From NCBI GenBank assembly GCA_009792885.1, contig WMCF01000016.1, forward strand, positions 11,844,492 through 11,908,491: a stretch of 64,000 bases of DNA. The letters are read 5' to 3'. Made by a program: the position numbers and the translations under genes. This DNA comes from Eremophila alpestris peregrina (lineage: Eukaryota; Chordata; Aves; Passeriformes; Alaudidae). The notes under the pieces are model-generated. The model was not told where the DNA came from and searched no databases. It saw only the letters and a list, made by a program, of their open reading frames with translations. Positions 1 to 11,700 of the stretch are shown one piece after another. The first letter of the stretch is position 1. Each line of letters opens with the position of its first letter.

Positions 1-1105
1 CCAAGGCAGTGGCACTATTTGTTGTGTGTCTGTTTGTTAAAAACATCATAGGCTAATGCATCAATAGCTCAGATAGTGCTAATTTTGTCCTTTTCCAGCA
101 GTCTAGATCTCAGTTAACAGAAAAAGCCAAACAGTTTTTCTCATGGTTTAGAAGATTTAATTGCAGATCAATGGCATTATGTTCAACAGGGAATCTTTGC
201 TTGTCAGAGGTGGTTATGGGAAGCAGAGGCATTACTGACCTCTAAATGAACTGTACATATGTCTTCCTTTCTTTAGCCATGATGCTGTGGTATTTTATAA
301 CCTTTGTAATTCATTCAAACATTAAAGGACTAGTTATTTACAGGTTTTATGCAGCCTGGCTGGATTAAAAATAAAAATCCTCCTTTAGTTTTCAGGCCTG
401 TTAGATCATTTCTGAGTGATGCCAGGAGAAAGTTAAGCAGGAATACCCAGACAGGAGTGTGTGGTGTACAGTAAGAAAAGGTGCTAAACTTCCATTCTGG
501 CCTGGATGGACTTGACCATCAAAAACATCTCATGATAAAATCAGTGGAATTCCACCTAGAGACTTAATGTTACCTTTTTCAGAATTCCAGCCTGCAGGGC
601 AGTGGAGATCAAAAATAAGAACCTTTTGATCCCAGAGCTGCAAAGAACTATGGCCTAATCTCCAATTTTTGCTAAAACAAATGGTTAATGTCAAAAATGT
701 AATTTCTGTTCATGTCACAGTTAAGGGCTACAGCCATCGTATCAAGAAGTCATAAAGTTGTTTTGAAAGGTAACTGAGTGCCAGGGCTGTGATCCATCAA
801 CTTAAACAGGTAAAGAAAGCTTTATCATATTATTTTCACCACTAGTCACAAAGGATGGAAAACCTATGATAGGTGTAAAACCAATTAAAAATTACTAGCT
901 GGTCATGTTTTCTTTCAACTGATTGCCTTCGTGGTGGTTTCACACACTATTTTAATCCAAACTGTAATGTATTTTATAAAGTACTGCTGGGTTTGTCTAT
1001 TCCATTAGGATGATGTTTTTGTCTAAGATCAATCATAGCAAACAGCATGTACTAAAATCAAGGTTTTCAAAGTAACTGGAGTTAAGTGATATATAAAATT
1101 GATGC
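1..1105. other. Non-coding upstream DNA, no gene seen
   Basis: AT-rich, non-repetitive sequence upstream of the first CR1 fragment. I see no splice-bounded exon and no reading frame with recognisable protein content. In other vertebrates the gene on this side of IL17RD is HESX1; nothing resembling its homeodomain appears here, so it would lie outside the window. Confidence 0.6.
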
Positions 1106-1107
1106 AT

Positions 1108-1215
1108 GAGAAGGCCCTGGGCTGTCTCACCTAAAACTGAAGTTAGGGCTGCTTTGAGCAGAGGGTTAGGCCTGGTGAGCCCTGAGGTCTCTTCCAGGCT
1201 GAATCATCCTGTGCC
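1108..1215 (+). repeat. CR1 LINE 3'-end fragment
   Basis: The stretch carries the CR1 3' consensus pattern: a 'gggctgctttgagcagagggtt' type segment (1148-1169), then a degraded 'gaggtctcttccagg' (about 1184-1198), ending near a worn 'gaatcatcctgtg'. Many differences from the family pattern suggest an old copy. Family assignment is from memory of avian CR1 tails; boundaries are approximate. Confidence 0.7.
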
Positions 1216-1499
1216 TCAGAGGGGCCTTGGGCTGCGCTGTCTCTTATGTGACTTGGAGGCAAAGGGGTGGAAATTGATGTAATTTACTTCTATATTAGAC
1301 CACCTTGCATTTGATATATATCAGAAATGTGATTTGTTTTATTTTAAAGAAAAGTGTTTTCAGCAAAGCAGGTAACACCAGAATTAACTCCGGTTGAAAA
1401 AGCTGAAATATTTATTACCACATATGACTTCCCTTGCATTTTCTGCAAATGAAAATTTTATGATAGTATATTTTTCGAGTTTGTCTTCCTTAATTAAAG

Positions 1500-1831
1500 A
1501 GCAATTAAGGAGTAGTTGTGGGAGCTGGTGTTGTTTAACCTGGAGAATAGGAGGCTTAGAGGTGACCCTCTACAGCCACCGGAAAGAAGGTTGGAGCCTG
1601 CAGGGTCTCTTCTCCGGGGCAGTAAGAGGACAAGTCTTAAACTGTGCCAGGGCAGCTTGGGGTTGGGCACTGGGAGAGATTTCCTCACAGTAAGGGTGAT
1701 TAGAGTTTGGAATGGACTGCCCAGGGAGATGGGGGAGTCACTGTCCCTTGGAGATGTTTCAAGGAAAATTTGGACATGGCACTTGATGATCTCAAGGTGT
1801 TTTCCAACCTAATTGATTCTGTGATTCTGTA
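1500..1831 (+). repeat. CR1 LINE 3' fragment close to the IL17RD promoter
   Basis: Successive CR1 3'-region landmarks are present in order: 'ttaacctggagaataggaggctta', 'ggtctcttctccgggg', 'agatttcctcacagtaagggtg', 'ggaatggactgcccagggagatgggggagtcac' (written here only as landmarks), 'tggcacttgatgatctcaaggtg', and the terminal 'ttgattctgtgattctgt'. It is 5' truncated, as most CR1 copies are, and non-coding. It ends about 435 bp before the IL17RD start codon and about 140 bp before the CpG island. Confidence 0.88.
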
Positions 1832-1969
1832 ACGCGTGAAATCAAAGACGTATGACTGATCTTCCTTATACCTCTCTTCCTTGCAGTGTAGTGAGTGGAT
1901 CAGGAACATGGTACGGCACCACGGAACGAAGATGGGAATTCGGCCAGGTACTGCCTTGACCCCCCCCCT

Positions 1970-2720
1970 TATTTGCAGGAGGGCGGCAGCAGCAGCCCGC
2001 AGCTGTCCCGGGGAAGGGAGGGGAGAAGAGGGGAGGGGAAGGAAGGGTGCAAAGCAGCGCAGCCGGAGGGGATTCAGCTCCCTCCCATTGTTGCCGTTTG
2101 CCAGCACTGAGCGGGGCGGGGGCGGCGGGGCCGGGGCTCGGGCAAACCCCCCGCCCCCGGCCGGGCGCGCATGCACACACAGCGCAGTCAGACACACGGA
2201 CACACCGACACACAGACACACCGGCACCGGCCGCTGCACTGCCCCCGCGCCGGGCTCGCTCGGACCATGGCACCGGGGCTGCGGCTCGGCTCGCTCCTGC
2301 TGGCCCTGGCCGCGGGGCTCGGCGGTGCCCGGCTGGCCGGAGCGGGCGGCAGGAGGGGCCCCACGGCCGAGGCGTGCGCAGGCAGGGTGAGTGCAGCCGC
2401 AGCCGCGGGGACATGCAAGGGGCTCCGCCGGCTTCTGCCGCCGCTCCGGAGCAAGGAGGGAGCGGCTGCCCCGGGGACACTTCTGCAACAAATAGCGCTG
2501 CCCCGGGGCTCTGCATCTGGAAGTTAATTGCGGCCGGGAGAGAGGGTGGCATTTCCCGGCAAGGGATATTTATTGGTTTCTGGCCCAGGGGGGAGGCAGC
2601 TCGGAGCCGGCGAGTGTGAAGAAGTCACTCAACAGGTCCTTTACCACCAGCGCTCTCCGCTCCCCGAGCCGACCTGGATAAAAGCGATCGCTGGGGCTTT
2701 GTTATTTTAATGATTCGAGG
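1970..2720 (+). promoter_or_regulatory. IL17RD: CpG-island promoter and 5' UTR of IL17RD
   Basis: A sharply GC- and CpG-rich block begins near 1970, contains the first exon, and fades after about 2720 into AT-rich intron. I see no convincing TATA box, as expected for a CpG-island promoter. A SOX-type octamer CCATTGTT lies at 2085-2092 and a CAGACACAC-type low-complexity run lies at about 2170-2222, inside the probable 5' UTR. The transcription start cannot be fixed from sequence. Family knowledge: IL17RD (SEF) is co-expressed with FGF genes; I did not find a clear ETS cluster here. Confidence 0.8.
2267..2386 (+). CDS. IL17RD: IL17RD coding exon 1 (signal peptide)
   Basis: Encodes residues 1-40: MAPGLRLGSLLLALAAGL at the front is a hydrophobic signal peptide, followed by a Gly/Ala/Arg-rich stretch ending EACAGR. 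It ends on a codon boundary at the donor gtgagt (2387). The frame is open upstream as far as another ATG at 2171 (see findings). The start at 2267 is preferred because its context is strong and it puts the signal peptide at the N terminus. Confidence 0.95.
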
Positions 2721-5700
2721 CCGGCTCGGGGTCTTAGCTCCGGGCCTGATCATTATACAGAGGATGTAGGAAATTTACGGGAGGGGGAAGAGGGGAGGAA
2801 GGTGATAAACGTTTTGTTACTGCTCTTTGCCTTTTGTTCCCGTTTCTGGTGTGTTTCGCTGTCAGACTTTTCTCAATTGCTTTTCGGATTTTTTTTTTTA
2901 AGTGTACTTTTAATAACTTTTGAGCTGCCTGTTTTGGTTTGTTCCTTTCCTTCCTCCCGATGTCTGGTTACAGGTTTAGTTGAAGCGTGGTGATCCGGGG
3001 ACGCTGGAGGGAACACAACTGACTTTCATTGCTTTTCCTTTTTGTTAGACTGTCACTAAGGATTTTCGTGGTTTCAGATCAGATCCTTTGAGAACGTTGC
3101 TGCAACACAGAGTTCAGAAGTTTGTAGGGCATAGTTTAGAAAGGCGAAAGCATCGGGAAATACGTGAAAGAAGAGTGTGAAAAAACAAACTTCAAACCCT
3201 GATAAAGCTTAGGATCTAAACCTTTGTGTTGGATGGAACAGTTACAGGTTTAGAGTCCCCTATTAGGTGTTTTTAACAGAATTAGCAATTAAGTGTTTGG
3301 CTGAGTAAATCTATTGTGTGTTTCTCCAGACATGGGCAGGGTACTCCACAGGCTCATAACACCAGTGTATATTTGTGTCAAGTTTTGCATCTTCTCTTAA
3401 GTAAATTATCACTGTTATAAGTCATAGTACTTGACTCGTAATACACTTGAATTAATGTGTAATGACGTTTATAGAAATATGCATATGCATTTTGTTGTGG
3501 ATTTATTTTTTTTACTTACATAATTAATGTCATTGTGTGTGTTAAACCGGAATCTACCACAAGATGATTATTTTAATACAATGGTTTTGACTGACTTTTA
3601 GATCAGCAAAACTAACACTCTTTCCAATTAGCATAACCCCCTTTGTCTTTATTGCTCACAACTAATGAACCACTTCAGCTTATAAAACGTTTGTACTAGT
3701 TCCTGCTTTCATTGTATTTTTAGCTTCAAGTTCAGACTTCCCTAGCTAATTTCTTAGATCCCTTGTCTGATTGTGTAGTTACAGTTTTGTGCTCTGATTT
3801 TGTAATCCCGCCCTTGCACATGATTGCCTCGGTAATGCAGGCAGGGCAGCATTTATTAGAGTAATGACTGCGGGATGGTCCCCATTGTCTCAGTTGTGTG
3901 GTATTTATCTTGGGCTGCGTGTAAGTTTTGAGTAGACTTGACATACTATTAAATGACTGATGGCCCCTCTAACACATTGTCTGCTCTGGAGCAGGGCTGC
4001 CTTTGAAGTAGTACCCTGTAGGGAGTAAAGAGACTATTTGCTCTATTAAAATTCCTTGGTATTTCCTCTGTTTAACCACAGGCCACTTCCCCTCTGCCAC
4101 TCTAAACACTGCAGGGACACTGACTGATTGAAAAGACACAAGCCCTAAGTAATTGTATCCTATTCAAATAGTTATTCTGATTGCAGGTTATTTATAAGTA
4201 GTGTCTAATTAATGTATGTTAAGGGCATGAATAAATCTTAACATTTTATATAGAGAAAGTAAAAATGTCTACTTTGCATTAAATGAAGTGGTTGAATTGA
4301 GGTAATTCTCGAGGGCATAAATAATTAAGACTATATAATTTAACTTTTAATGGTTGTTCCAGGAGAAATAAAATGTAGCTGGCTGTGTTTGTATGTGCGT
4401 TTAGACACATGCACATTGGGTATTTTCCTCTGCTAAAACTGTAAATATCGGTTGCAGTTCCATATGGTAAATCTTTTTTTCATAATTTGAGTGTTGTTTT
4501 TGAATCTGTGTTCCATTTTTCTCCATACACACAGGGGTAATATACATACATGCACAAGTTTCTTTTACTGTACAAAATGCAGTTTGAAGTATCCTAAATA
4601 TTTTGTAGCAGTGAAAAACTGACTTAATGAGAGTATATTACTGGACTATGGTTAAAATAATTTGATGTGGAAGTATTTATTCATAGCTCCTGAAATTATT
4701 AATACCTAATGTTTTCAAAACTAAAAACTAAATCACATTCTAGATGTGATTTTTTGTTTGTTTTGCAATTTCCATCACAAAATATATTTATAACCTGTAT
4801 TATTCATCTTCTCTGGTAATGCACTGGCATTTGTCTTGCAAACTCTACATGTGTCTAGCAGGAAAGCAATTAATACCAGGACAAGTAACTTAACATCACT
4901 GTGGCTAAGAATTATCAGATTTCAGTGGGCTCAGGACTGTAGAATTTGGATTGACTTTGCTTGGTGTAGGATTCCTTTCATTGATGTGTAATAGAAATTT
5001 TGATGTATTCCACACTTAATATTATTTCACATTAGGGCAGACATTTGCTTAAAGTAGAATAGCGCTGCCAAGTAGTTTTCCATATGGATGATCTTAGGAC
5101 CTCATATGCATACCTTTATCCAGAGAAAAAGCAGTCCAGAGAAGGGCCTGTTTTAATCTGGAATAAGTGTGTCCACATGGGGAGCTGTTCTGGAAAAGTA
5201 GTCCCAGAATTTTTCTCATGCTATAAGCAAGCCACGAGGTGCACAGAGAAGACAGATGTGTGATCTGAGGATGATTTGAATATATTTCAGATTCATTTAT
5301 TCGGTGTTAAACACATGAGCAACTTCACTCTCAAGTTGTTTTGTAGATTCTAATGGGACTACACACATGAGTAATTTTTTTCATATGTTTAATTCCTCTG
5401 AAGTTCCTGGCACTGAACCGTGTTCAGTATAAAGCTTAAATTTATTGTGGCTGTATGATGAGGAGGAAAAAACAATCCAGCATTTTCCCAACCCTCCCCT
5501 CCTTGTCAGCAGAGAGTTGTACCTTCCTTTGCTCTGCTCAGCAGAGCTCAGACAGACTGGAGGGCTCTGTTCCTGGGCATTCTCCCTGAAACTCCCTGTG
5601 TCCCCTCCTATGCCCTTTCTGTAAGGAGCTCTCTGTTTAATTTTCAGAGCAGAGACACTGAACATTTCCTACTGTCCCACTGCTGGGAGCTCTGCCTGCC

Positions 5701-8700
5701 TCATTATGCTTTAGGCTCATGCTGCTCTGTCCCTACATTTACCTCCTGAAGCACACCAAAGCAGACCTACACTTCTCCACAGTTAGGAATCCACCAGGCA
5801 CAGAGCTGGGTCATACAGAAATACTTTTCCCCGCTAAGGATGTGCTTTGGGAACTTTATTTTGGAGGAAAAACACCCCATAAAATGTTAAGAAATTACCA
5901 AAGTTTAAATTTCTCCCTTCTATTTCATGTTATTTTCCAACAGTTAAAAACCCCAGATTTTCTCTTGCAGAGTATTTAAAAATTTTAAAAGGTATTAGGC
6001 AGAAGACAGACCTGAGATGAAGCATGGTGGAAGGTGTTAATGTTTGCCCTCAGGGAGTCCTTTAATCTACAGACAGTTCCAGAGCTGCTTTAAAGCTCTG
6101 CTGACCAGATGCCAGCAGTTCCCTATCTGCCATTTTTTGGGAATTTATAGAATCAATAGGTTTCTCTCCCTGGCATCCAGAACAATGTGATAGCATTTCA
6201 GGATTGCTGAGATGTCACAGCTTCCTGTGCTCTGTGATTAGATACAATGCAATGTTGAGTGCAAGGCTTTGCAGGCATGGTCACTCATGCAGGTAGGCAT
6301 CTGTATCACTTTTGTTTGGCTCCAGGGTCCCTCCAGGGTTTGTTTCTGGGTTTTCTTTTGAATTTCTTTTATTGAGTAATGTAGCAGAGAATGCGACCCC
6401 TTTCCTACTCTAGTGTCAAAAAGTGTTGATGACAATCTGCCTATTTAAATGAATTTAAAAATGCATGAAGTAGCATAAATATGTTCATGTTCAAAGTAGC
6501 AGGTGACTGTTTCCTCAGGATCTGTGAGGCTGTACAGTTTAATGCTGTGTTTTCAAAATGAGCATTCAAATACACAACCTAGAAGGAAAAAATATGGAAA
6601 CACATGTTTATGTAATTGAAACTAACTCTGTGTTAACTACAAAATTGTGTATTTCCAATGAAATAGTGTATTTCCTTATGTGTTTGCATGAAACTGAGCA
6701 ATCTGGATATGATGATAATTCATCAGCTGTTACTTACCAGGGTTTCTGCAGTTGAAGTTGCTTGGGATGTTACAGATTTGATTGATTTTCCCTCTAGAAC
6801 ATGTCCCTTACTTTAGATGCTGAACTCCACTCCCTGCCTTACTTCTCCTCACAATCTGCTTTTGAGTAAGTACAAGTGTAAAAACTGCTGTATCACACTT
6901 GTTAATTTAAAATCTTGAGACATTTATTTAAGAAAAAGCCCTGCTTTTACAATTAATACTTTATAGTCCACTCGTGAAAGGATGTTAAGCTGTCATGATT
7001 GGATGATACTAGCTTTTCTTTAGTTAATTATTTGTTAATGTTAATATAACACGGTTGTTACTTACTTAAAACTGCAACATTTAAAGGGTGTTTAATAAGG
7101 ACCAGCTGTCTTTTCCAACAGATCAGTCTAAAGATGATGAAATAAAGCTTTGATGTGAACTTGCCTGCTTAATTATGCTCAAGGGCTGAAATTTAGCATG
7201 TGTTTTTAGAAGCAAACAAGAGGAGTGTGAAGTATTACTGCAGAACTGTTAAGCTTGGATGCTGTTTCTAGTTTTTAAAAGTAAAAATTTTTTCTAGTAT
7301 ATTGCTTTGATTTTATATGTAGTGCTACCAGTATAATGTGTATTTGAAATACATTTTTTTCTGAAAGTGTAGGTTAGTGCTGATATCCCAATAGCATTTT
7401 TTACATTGCTGTTTTTATATTTAAAAGTTAATATTATGGATTAATACATCACACCTAGGAAAAAACCACATAAAAGTAGTATGAGTTGAATGCTTATTTT
7501 TTATACTCTTATCTCTATAAGAATTATAAAAAAGGATTGAATGAAAGTGTAAGTTACAGTAACCTAAAATAATGTTGGGTCAGTACATCTGAAGTACTTA
7601 ATTTTAGGTTATGGTAATGTGAGACTTTATTTAAGGGTCAAAATGTAGGTGCTAACTTGAAAAAGTAGTTTATCCCTTCATGCATACAGTATTTTATAAT
7701 TGTTTCACTTCCTATTTGTCCTCCTCAGCTCCTCCAAAGGAGTGGCACATTCTGACACCCAATATTTCTGTGTGATTTTATCAGAAAAGCTTTGACCAGA
7801 TCTGTACTTAGTAAAGTAGTGAATACAGGCATATGCCAGTAATGGACAGGCTCATTGCAATATTTATACAACAGAAACACAGGTATTACTACTCTGGCTA
7901 GCCAAAATTCTGCTCTCTCAGGAACCATCAGGGACTGGAGCTCCTGTGCTGAGCCCTGGGCTCACAGGAACCATCAGGGACTGGAGCTCCTGTGCTGAGC
8001 CCTGGGCTCACAGGGACAGNNNNNNNNNNNNNNNNNNNNNNNNNNNNNNNNNNNNNNNNNNNNNNNNNNNNNNNNNNNNNNNNNNNNNNNNNNNNNNNNN
8101 NNNNNNNNNNNNNNNNNNNNNNNNNNNNNNNNNNNNNNNNNNNNNNNNNNNNNNNNNNNNNNNNNNNNNNNNNNNNNNNNNNNNNNNNNNNNNNNNNNNN
8201 NNNNNNNNNNNNNNNNNNNNNNNNNNNNNNNNNNNNNNNNNNNNNNNNNNNNNNNNNNNNNNNNNNNNNNNNNNNNNNNNNNNNNNNNNNNNNNNNNNNN
8301 NNNNNNNNNNNNNNNNNNNNNNNNNNNNNNNNNNNNNNNNNNNNNNNNNNNNNNNNNNNNNNNNNNNNNNNNNNNNNNNNNNNNNNNNNNNNNNNNNNNN
8401 NNNCAGGGACAGTCAGGGACTGGAGCTCCTGTGCTGAGCCCTGGGCTCACAGGGACAGTCAGGGACCGGAGCTCCTGTGCTGAGCCCTGGGCTCACAGGG
8501 ACAGTCAGGGACTGTTCAGGAGTGTGTGGAGTTCAAAGGGCTCCAGCTGAATGTGTGTATCCATGAGCTGCTGTGAATGTGGGTATTACATCAACTGGAC
8601 ATCAGTCAGATCTTGAGGCTGCTCTCTCTGAAGGACATGGTAGGCCTGGAGGTCTGCTTGGAGCTGCACATTCTGGACTTTAGGTCTCCAAATGATTGAT

Positions 8701-11700
8701 CTGTAATGATCTATCCATATGATCCTTTATCTCTCAAAATTGTGTGCAATAACCATTTCTATACCCCCTTTTATATGGCCCTGCTGGATTTTCCTCATGG
8801 TTGGTGGGCAGACCTGGATTTTAATTTCTGACCTTGCCTATGTTCTTCACTCTTATATCAGTGGGAGTGACTAGGTATTTCTAATCTTACTTCTGACCAC
8901 ATTCAAATCCAACCAAGCAATCAGTGACTTCCCTGACTTTTTTTGTATACGGCTGTGGGAAAATTCCTGGTTGGCTGGCTATGAATTAATGAAAATCCTT
9001 CGAATGCTTCACTAATGATAGCTCCTGTGGCTTTAAAAATGCTATTCCCTTTTTTAATTTGAGAGAGGTCACAGAGGTTTACAGAAACTAAGAAAAGAAA
9101 ATTTAACATCTGGTTGTGCTCTGTAGATGACTGCTTTTGTGTGAAGAAAAGTTATGGCGTCGCCTCAGCATCAAACACATTCAAGGTGATCCTTTCTAAG
9201 AACTCTTTGCAAGAGCTCGCTTTGCTCAAACTGTGTTTTCTAATTAACTTTGCTTTGTGTTTTCAAATGGAGGATTTTCGTTCTCCACGGGAATCCCAAA
9301 CTCATGTTGTCGCTTAAAGTTCACCCTACCTTTATAAAATTTATTTTCCTGAGTTTTGTAATTACAGCATAACAATATTTCCATATGATTTCTAATATTT
9401 TCCTTTAAAAGTTATGGAACTCTAAGAGGAGCAGGCTGCTTGATTGCATTCTGGTATTCATGAAAGGAAATTTGTTCTGTATTTGCTTATCTATACTGAA
9501 GTTATTTGTATGTAAAATACTGAAGAGTAATCTGATTTGTGAAAGCCCCCTTTTTAAAATTATTTTACAGGCTAAAAGAGAATTTTTTTTTCCCCAAATA
9601 ATGCAGGTTAAAATTACATGTGAAGTTAGCGTAACTCATAGAAAAGCATAATATGAGAATGTTTAGGTCCAAACAGTTCATCTTCTAAATTACTAAAATT
9701 ATAAGTTATCAGCTGCTCAGTTAAACATATGTAATTCCAGCTGTGACTGGCCTGGAATCAGAAAGCATTAAAAAATACAACTTTAGAAGCTTACAATAGT
9801 CACATGATCTTTTTATGTTTTACAGTAATGTGAGTAAACTCCAAGCAGGCCTCTGTCATCTGCTTGTAGAAACAACACCCCAATCTGTTTCCCTTTCAAA
9901 CACCAAGAACTGGGGGATTTCTTTCTGCTTTTATGGGGCTGTTTTGTTTAATGAGCTCAAACCCTACCTATCAAAATCGGTGGCAACATTTGACTTCCGT
10001 TTTGATGGGGTTTTCCTTCATGTTTCAAATGGCTTGATGCTGTGTGACTGCCCAGTGCTGAGCTGCTGGGACTGACTCCATGCAGGGGTGGGGCAGTGCC
10101 AGCCTCTGCTGTGGCTGTGCAGGAGCTGTGCAGTGCCAGCCTCTGCTGTGGCCGTGCAGGAGCTGTGCAGTAAAGTTGTATCTTTGTTTATCCCACAGGA
10201 ATAACTTCCTTGATTCTAACCATAATGATTCTGTGATTTTTTCCCCCCCTCAAATGTCCCAGAGTAACTTTGGTTCTCGCTGCCCAGCCAGTGACGAATT
10301 CCATTATTTTCCTCAGTCTGAGCTATTAAGGTGCCAGTCTGTGTCTTGTCTCCCAGCCCTTGTAAATCCTGCCTGCACTGCTTCCTATTCCTCCAGTTTC
10401 TATGGGAATCAGTTTTGTCTTCCTGTCTGGGCTTGCCCCCAGTTGTAGGCAGCAGCAACAAAATGAGGATGGAAGTTGAAACTGGCAAATTGTGCAATTT
10501 TTGCTGGGCATAAAGGGTTCTCTGTCTGGGTGAACTTTAAATACGGTGTGGGAAGGGGGTGTTGCTGAATCACAAACCTTTTTGGCAAAGTTTTCAAGCC
10601 TGTGCAGGGCTTGGCCCTGAAGTTGGAGAGATATGGGGTGTAAATGGGTGATTTAAGCTTTGCCCTTTAAGTGTGAGCAGATCCTTAAAAGCTTGGAGTG
10701 AGATTCTGAAAAAGAATGGAGTGCCCTAACTCCCATTAACTTTCAATGGGATTTGTTCTCTTTTGTGCCTCAGGGGTGTAGATGTGTTTTATATCGATTC
10801 AGCAGGGAAGGTGGTTAGTGACATTCTCACTCCCACCTTTTTCCTCCCACTTTGGTGTTGGTGTTTGCCCTTCCCTCCTCACCTGCTTCAATGCACCTAT
10901 TTGTCAGCTGCAATGTAAATCACATTTTTAAAGCAGTTTGAATGGAAAGTATCCCTACTCTTTTTGTTTCATTTGTTTTTTCCCCTTTTCACAACTGGAG
11001 TAATTTCACTGACATGAAGAAAATGAGGTCCCCATGCATTTATGTTAAGTGTATGTTCAGAATTGGTGAACTACAGCATGGAGGCAGAGGAACTGAGCAG
11101 GGGAGTCAGGAAATCCCCAGGCTCATTTTGTGATTAGGCCCAGTGTTCCATGGAGCTATTCACGTGCTTTTAACATTCCCACCCTTAAATTGTGTTAATT
11201 TTGGTACTCTTTAAAAGGTACCTCATCAATAGAGTCTGAGGTTCCTATAATGAGCATATAAATTACTCAACTTTTTTCATATGACCGTTTTTTAACAGTG
11301 AGTTTTTCACCAGCAAGAAGATGATAATGTTTCAGAAATCACTTCAGCATCTGTTGAAGTGCAGCCAGCTCTGGTGGAATCCAGAGCTCAGGGTAATGCT
11401 ATACAGCCCTTCCTGGCAGGAAATGAGGAGCAGTGCATTCATTTGTGACCCAAGGGGGGCACTTCACCATCCAGCCTGGAGTTACTGAATGGAATTTGTC
11501 AGCTGGCCACTAAAATTACAGAATGACCCAGTGGCTCTTATTAACTCTATTTCTTATCTTGCTGTGAAGACAGCATCTCTTATTAATACAGTGTCTATCA
11601 GCAAATTTGTGTAATTAGGGAGTACAGTTAAGGATTATTCCCCATTATAAGGAGCTTTCATTTTGTTTACTCTGTCAAAATTTTATCTTGGGTCTCCTGG

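Noticed and set aside
1700..2552. Long - strand open frames over the IL17RD first exon
   Set aside because: Same GC-rich effect. They run antisense through the CR1 and the CpG island and have no family resemblance.
7946..8483. Open frames of about 160 codons across the minisatellite
   Set aside because: They consist mostly of X from the N run, and the 46-bp unit shifts frame at each repeat.
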